From Pinguiococcus pyrenoidosus (taxonomy: Eukaryota > Sar > Pinguiophyceae > Pinguiochrysidales > Pinguiochrysidaceae): 20,179 nt of DNA. Under the pieces are notes generated by a model that saw only the letters and a list, made by a program, of their open reading frames with translations, was not told the origin of the DNA and did no database searches. The translations under genes and the position numbers were made by a program. The stretch is taken from assembly GCA_019677205.1 (NCBI GenBank), contig JAAMXY010000709.1:1-20179 (forward strand), in the 5' to 3' direction. Shown here piece after piece: positions 17,658 through 20,179 of the stretch; the first letter of the stretch is position 1; each line of letters begins with the position of its first letter.

Positions 17658-18173
17658 CTCAGCGCTCGACTCGCAGCAAAGCGCGCTGGTCTTCCGTCGA
17701 AAATCACTCGTGAAATGGATCTGAAGTCCGAGGCAGTTCGAATTTGGGCAAGATCCAGTTTTGGCGGGAAAACGCTGGTTGACCGTTGCAGGGAGCGGCT
17801 CAGCGTCGCGCAGCGCCTTTCTCGCCTTGGTTCTCGAGGATCCTCTTTTCCGCCTTTCTGTGCCACGACGGACTTGTCTGAATCTGCGTTTGACCCGCGT
17901 GGAAGAGTGGGCGGACGAGGCGCGGGATGCCGGTTCGGAGGAGAGCGTTGAGGGGTTGGGGGTTGGGGGTACCTCGGTGGGTAGCATGCTACTGAGATTT
18001 TGGTACCCAGGTAGGTATTGATGTACCATCCTTCAGGTGGTACTTTGGTACTACATTGGGTACTTTTCGGAACGCAGATGCTGTACGATCGATTTGCGGG
18101 CACAACACAGAATCGCAGGAAATCAAGATGCTTTCTCTTCCAGCGCCAGCTTCACCTTCCTCTAGCTTCACTC
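17658..18173. promoter_or_regulatory. Intergenic region upstream of GCP2 with G-runs and GGTAC repeats
   Basis: This gap lies between GCP2 (start 17657) and the stop of the next minus-strand gene, so it holds the GCP2 promoter and the 3' end of MAEA. At 17952-17981 the plus strand has four G-runs (G4, G5, G5, G3) with loops of 2, 2 and 9 bases, a possible G-quadruplex. From 17968 to 18063 GGTAC occurs five times (17968, 18002, 18039, 18047, 18059), plus TGTAC at 18022. No protein-coding feature is supported. Confidence 0.5.
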
Positions 18174-19576
18174 TCAGATGATGTATATTTGGCGGGGGGC
18201 CCGCACGTCCTGTGGGCCCAGCTCTTTGAGTGACGAGTGCCTTCCTTCGGCTTGGCAAGCGACCGAGGAGCAGCGATGGGGGCAAGCGTAAGAGCAAGAG
18301 ACGGAGCCAGAGAAAGGGAGAAGAAGACGAAGGAGGACGGAAAGGGAGCGAGAAACAAGGTGAGCGAACCGCTGGGTCTTCATCGCCAAGAGATTCGGGA
18401 TACGCCGGACGTACCTGCGGAGATGAGTTGCAGCCCCTTCTGGGAGATCATCCGTCCATCTGCCAGCATGAACGGCAAGTTGTGCTCGTTGACGATCTCG
18501 TTGGTGAACGGGCAGAGCATCACCGACTGCGGTCGATGGGGGAAGGGAAGCGTCTCCGACAGAAGACGGCCCGCCGGCGAGCACACTGGGCATTGCAGCG
18601 CCAAGGACGACTTCGCTCCGGCCGCCCGCAGGCTCGCGTTGTTGCAGGCTCGGGTCTTCAAGGCGCAGAGCCCCGCCTGCACGGCGACATCCAAGACACC
18701 CTTTGCGCTGATCCCATATGCTCGTCGCACCTCCCGCTGAAAGAGCCGCGCGAGCTCATCCCACCTCCCGGAGCCGAAGAGCGCGGCATACTCGGGAATC
18801 GTGCTCTTCTCCGGCTCGTTCAGCGCGATCGTCGCCATGGCCACCTGGTACTCCTGGCTGTACTCCGGCTCGGACGCGAAGGCCCCGAGCTTCTCCCTCG
18901 CGAAAACCAGCGCCTCGGCGTGCTGGCCGGCGCGGACGAGCTCTACAAACTCCTGCAGCGTCAGCTGGAAGACCAGCGGGCTGTTCAGGCGCCGGAGGCG
19001 ACTGGCGTTCTCACTGCACCACTGCAGCGCCTTGCTGCAGTCCTGCGACCTCAGCGACACCTCCACCGCTTCAATCGTGGCGTACACCGGTGCATCGAGA
19101 AAGTTCTCCAGCCGCGCTTCGACGCCGAACGTCAGCGCCAGGTCTTGGTCGCCGCCCTTGAGCAAAAATTCCGCAATCGCCACATCCAAGAGCCGCTGAT
19201 GCCAGGCCCAATCCGAGACACTGTCGTGGCACAAGGCATGCGATGAATGCCCGAATTCCCCGATTTGGTGCGGAGAACTCAAAGGAATTCCGTACCTGGG
19301 TTTCCCTTTCCCCGCAAACTCGGCGCGCGCGCGCGCCTTTTCAAACTGATCCTGCTCCAACGCGTTGTTCCTCTCGGCCGCCGCCTTCTTCTCCTCTATG
19401 TCTTCGATGAGGCGCCTCACGAGCGCCTGCGCATCCGCCGCGCTGGCGCCACTGGCCGCCAAAGCCTCGACGTCGTTCACAACGCTCTGCAAACTGCGCG
19501 ACACGCGCTTCTGCGTCTGTCGGAAGGTCTGGCTCCACGTCTCTAGCGGCACGCTGAGACTGCACAGGTCCGTCAT
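18174..19576 (-). CDS. MAEA: MAEA/Gid9 (Fyv10) subunit of the GID/CTLH E3 ubiquitin ligase
   Basis: Three exons are proposed: 19576-19296, 19220-18415 and 18250-18174, with introns of 75 and 164 bases (donors CAG|GTACGG and CAG|GTACGT; acceptors GACAG and CCAAG). Phases match, giving 387 residues against 396 in human MAEA. The N-terminus (LSVPLETWSQTFRQTQKRV) matches the family start. LisH lies at about 103-130, CTLH at about 138-200, CRA at about 215-290, and the degenerate RING at 304 onward (CPVC at 304-307, LPFPHRPQSVMLC, NEIVNEHNLPFMLADG). MAEA pairs with RMND5/Gid2 to form the catalytic core of the ligase, which controls metabolic enzymes and cell-cycle proteins. The last exon ends in RQIYII, like the usual K-x-Y-I ending, but lacks the family's CPRT-type cysteine; the 3' splice is therefore the least certain part. 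An ATG six codons upstream (19594) is also possible. Confidence 0.92.
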
Positions 19577-19852
19577 GCCGAGTCCGCGCCGCAAAATGAC
19601 CGTTGCAGCTCTCGTAAAACGGGCGCGCGCGCTTTTGAACGGACAGACAATACCTGCGGGCGCACCGACTGGCCGAGATCAGCTGACCAATATCTTTCCG
19701 CAGATCTCTCAATTTCAGATTACTAGATCTTTCCAAACGATAGCATCATCCAAGCTAGCAACGCTACTAGTAGCAACAGGGTATTCCCACCTTCCCAGAG
19801 GGAAGGGGGTGCCCGTGTATTCGTTTTTTAAGTCAGTCATTCTTCTACTTGT
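19577..19852. other. Spacer upstream of MAEA
   Basis: These 276 bases separate the MAEA start from the Fanzor remnant stop and must contain the MAEA promoter. Base composition falls from GC-rich near 19620 to more AT-rich near 19700-19850. No gene or clear element is seen. Confidence 0.4.
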
Positions 19853-20104
19853 CTACTCGCTACGCGTACGTTGGAACGGTATGGGCCGCTGCCCTAGCCT
19901 CGCCAACGACAAGTAGATTGCCACCATGTTGGCAGCGGCGTTCCGGTCGCGGTGGTGGTACTTGCAGGAGACGCCTCGGCCCTCGCGGTTTCCCGGAATC
20001 GTGCACGTCGGACACCTCTTGACCGCGTGAAGCGTCCCGTGCACGTCCCGCAACTCCAGGCCAGGCCTCTGCGATGGTGGTGGTGACAAACGGTGGCGGT
20101 GCAT
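19853..20104 (-). pseudogene. C-terminal remnant of a Fanzor (eukaryotic TnpB-like) RNA-guided nuclease
   Basis: The minus-strand frame encodes 83 residues ending in a TAG. Residues 31-34 are CPTC, followed by SCKYHHRDRNAAANM (46-60) and GQRPIPFQR (71-79). This is the order at the end of Fanzor/TnpB proteins: a zinc-finger cysteine pair, the RuvC-III motif RD-x-NAA-x-N with its catalytic Asp (residue 53, bases 19946-19948), then the GxRPxxFxR tail seen in Fanzor members. Earlier parts (RuvC-I with its Asp, RuvC-II with its Glu, the recognition domain) are not present. In the same frame upstream the reading hits TAG codons inside the telomere-type repeat at 20142-20167, about 12 codons before the first ATG. 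It is therefore most likely a 5'-truncated copy. An unseen upstream exon beyond the window end is possible but would need a splice across that tract. Confidence 0.68.
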
Positions 20105-20141
20105 GCGGGTGATACGTACCCTGGCAAGGTGTCCAAGGCGA

Positions 20142-20167
20142 TAACCCTAACCCTAACCCTAACCCTA
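20142..20167. repeat. Telomere-type (CCCTAA)4 tract in inward orientation
   Basis: Four perfect AACCCT units run from 20143 to 20166, flanked by T and A, then 12 bases of AT-rich sequence to the end. TTAGGG is the telomere unit of many eukaryotes. At a genuine right-hand chromosome end the plus strand would read TTAGGG; here it reads CCCTAA. The tract is therefore interstitial, an inverted fusion or an assembly join. Confidence 0.85.
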
Positions 20168-20179
20168 TCATAATTAATT

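Noticed and set aside
17658-18029. 124-codon upstream extension of GCP2
   Set aside because: Arg/Ser/Pro-rich low complexity, overlapping the promoter-like G-run and GGTAC block; the ATG at 17657 gives a compact start.
19894-20136. Alternative minus-strand frame with CHHHHRR and CGTC, which could be the missing Fanzor zinc-finger half in a shifted frame
   Set aside because: His-rich reading arises from CAC/CAT repeats and the match is too short; a frameshift cannot be shown from this sequence alone.
1-20179. CRISPR array, rRNA genes, bacterial operons or prophage
   Set aside because: No regularly spaced repeats, rRNA signatures or ribosome-binding-site-led gene strings are seen; spliced eukaryotic genes explain the window.

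Overview
This window looks like nuclear DNA of a GC-rich microbial eukaryote. The protein genes are eukaryotic (unconventional myosin, LC8 dynein light chain, gamma-tubulin complex protein 2, the MAEA/Gid9 subunit of the GID/CTLH ubiquitin ligase, a RING-BRCT protein). Several genes carry short GT-AG introns of 65 to 192 bases, while the longest genes have none. The mix of few short introns, high GC, a FAR1-type zinc finger and an unusual myosin tail would fit an alga or related protist (for example a red alga or a stramenopile). The sequence alone does not settle which, and no species is claimed. The genetic code appears standard, with TAA, TAG and TGA all used as stops.

Layout from left to right. 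(1) 98 to about 1002, plus strand: an incomplete, probably transposon-derived FAR1-like zinc-finger gene, followed by 1.2 kb without a recognisable gene apart from one possible exon and small repeats. (2) 2676-7742, plus: a single-exon 1688-residue myosin with IQ repeats, coiled coils and a PH-like tail domain. (3) 8065-8966, minus: a five-exon gene for a 141-residue basic, coiled-coil and RG-repeat protein that only appears once exons are joined. (4) 9433-9705, plus: LC8, sharing an AT-rich divergent promoter region with gene 3. (5) 9737-11833, minus: a RING, chromatin-reader-like and tandem-BRCT protein whose stop lies 31 bases from the LC8 stop. (6) 12334-14485, plus: a membrane-anchored CocE/X-Pro dipeptidyl-peptidase family hydrolase with one intron. 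(7) 14652-17657, minus: GCP2 with an unusual N-terminal beta-trefoil-like region. (8) 18174-19576, minus: MAEA/Gid9 in three exons. (9) 19853-20104, minus: the C-terminal remnant of a Fanzor (eukaryotic TnpB/OMEGA nuclease), directly followed by four copies of the CCCTAA telomere-type repeat in the orientation opposite to a normal right-hand chromosome end.

The genes are densely packed in alternating orientation and do not form an operon-like pathway. Three themes recur: cytoskeleton (myosin, LC8, GCP2), ubiquitin ligation (RING-BRCT, MAEA) and mobile-element traces at both edges (FAR1-like, Fanzor). The most unusual items are the Fanzor remnant at a telomere-like tract, the RING/reader/BRCT architecture, the GCP2 N-terminal fusion, the myosin tail and the hairpin-bearing intron of the RG protein gene.
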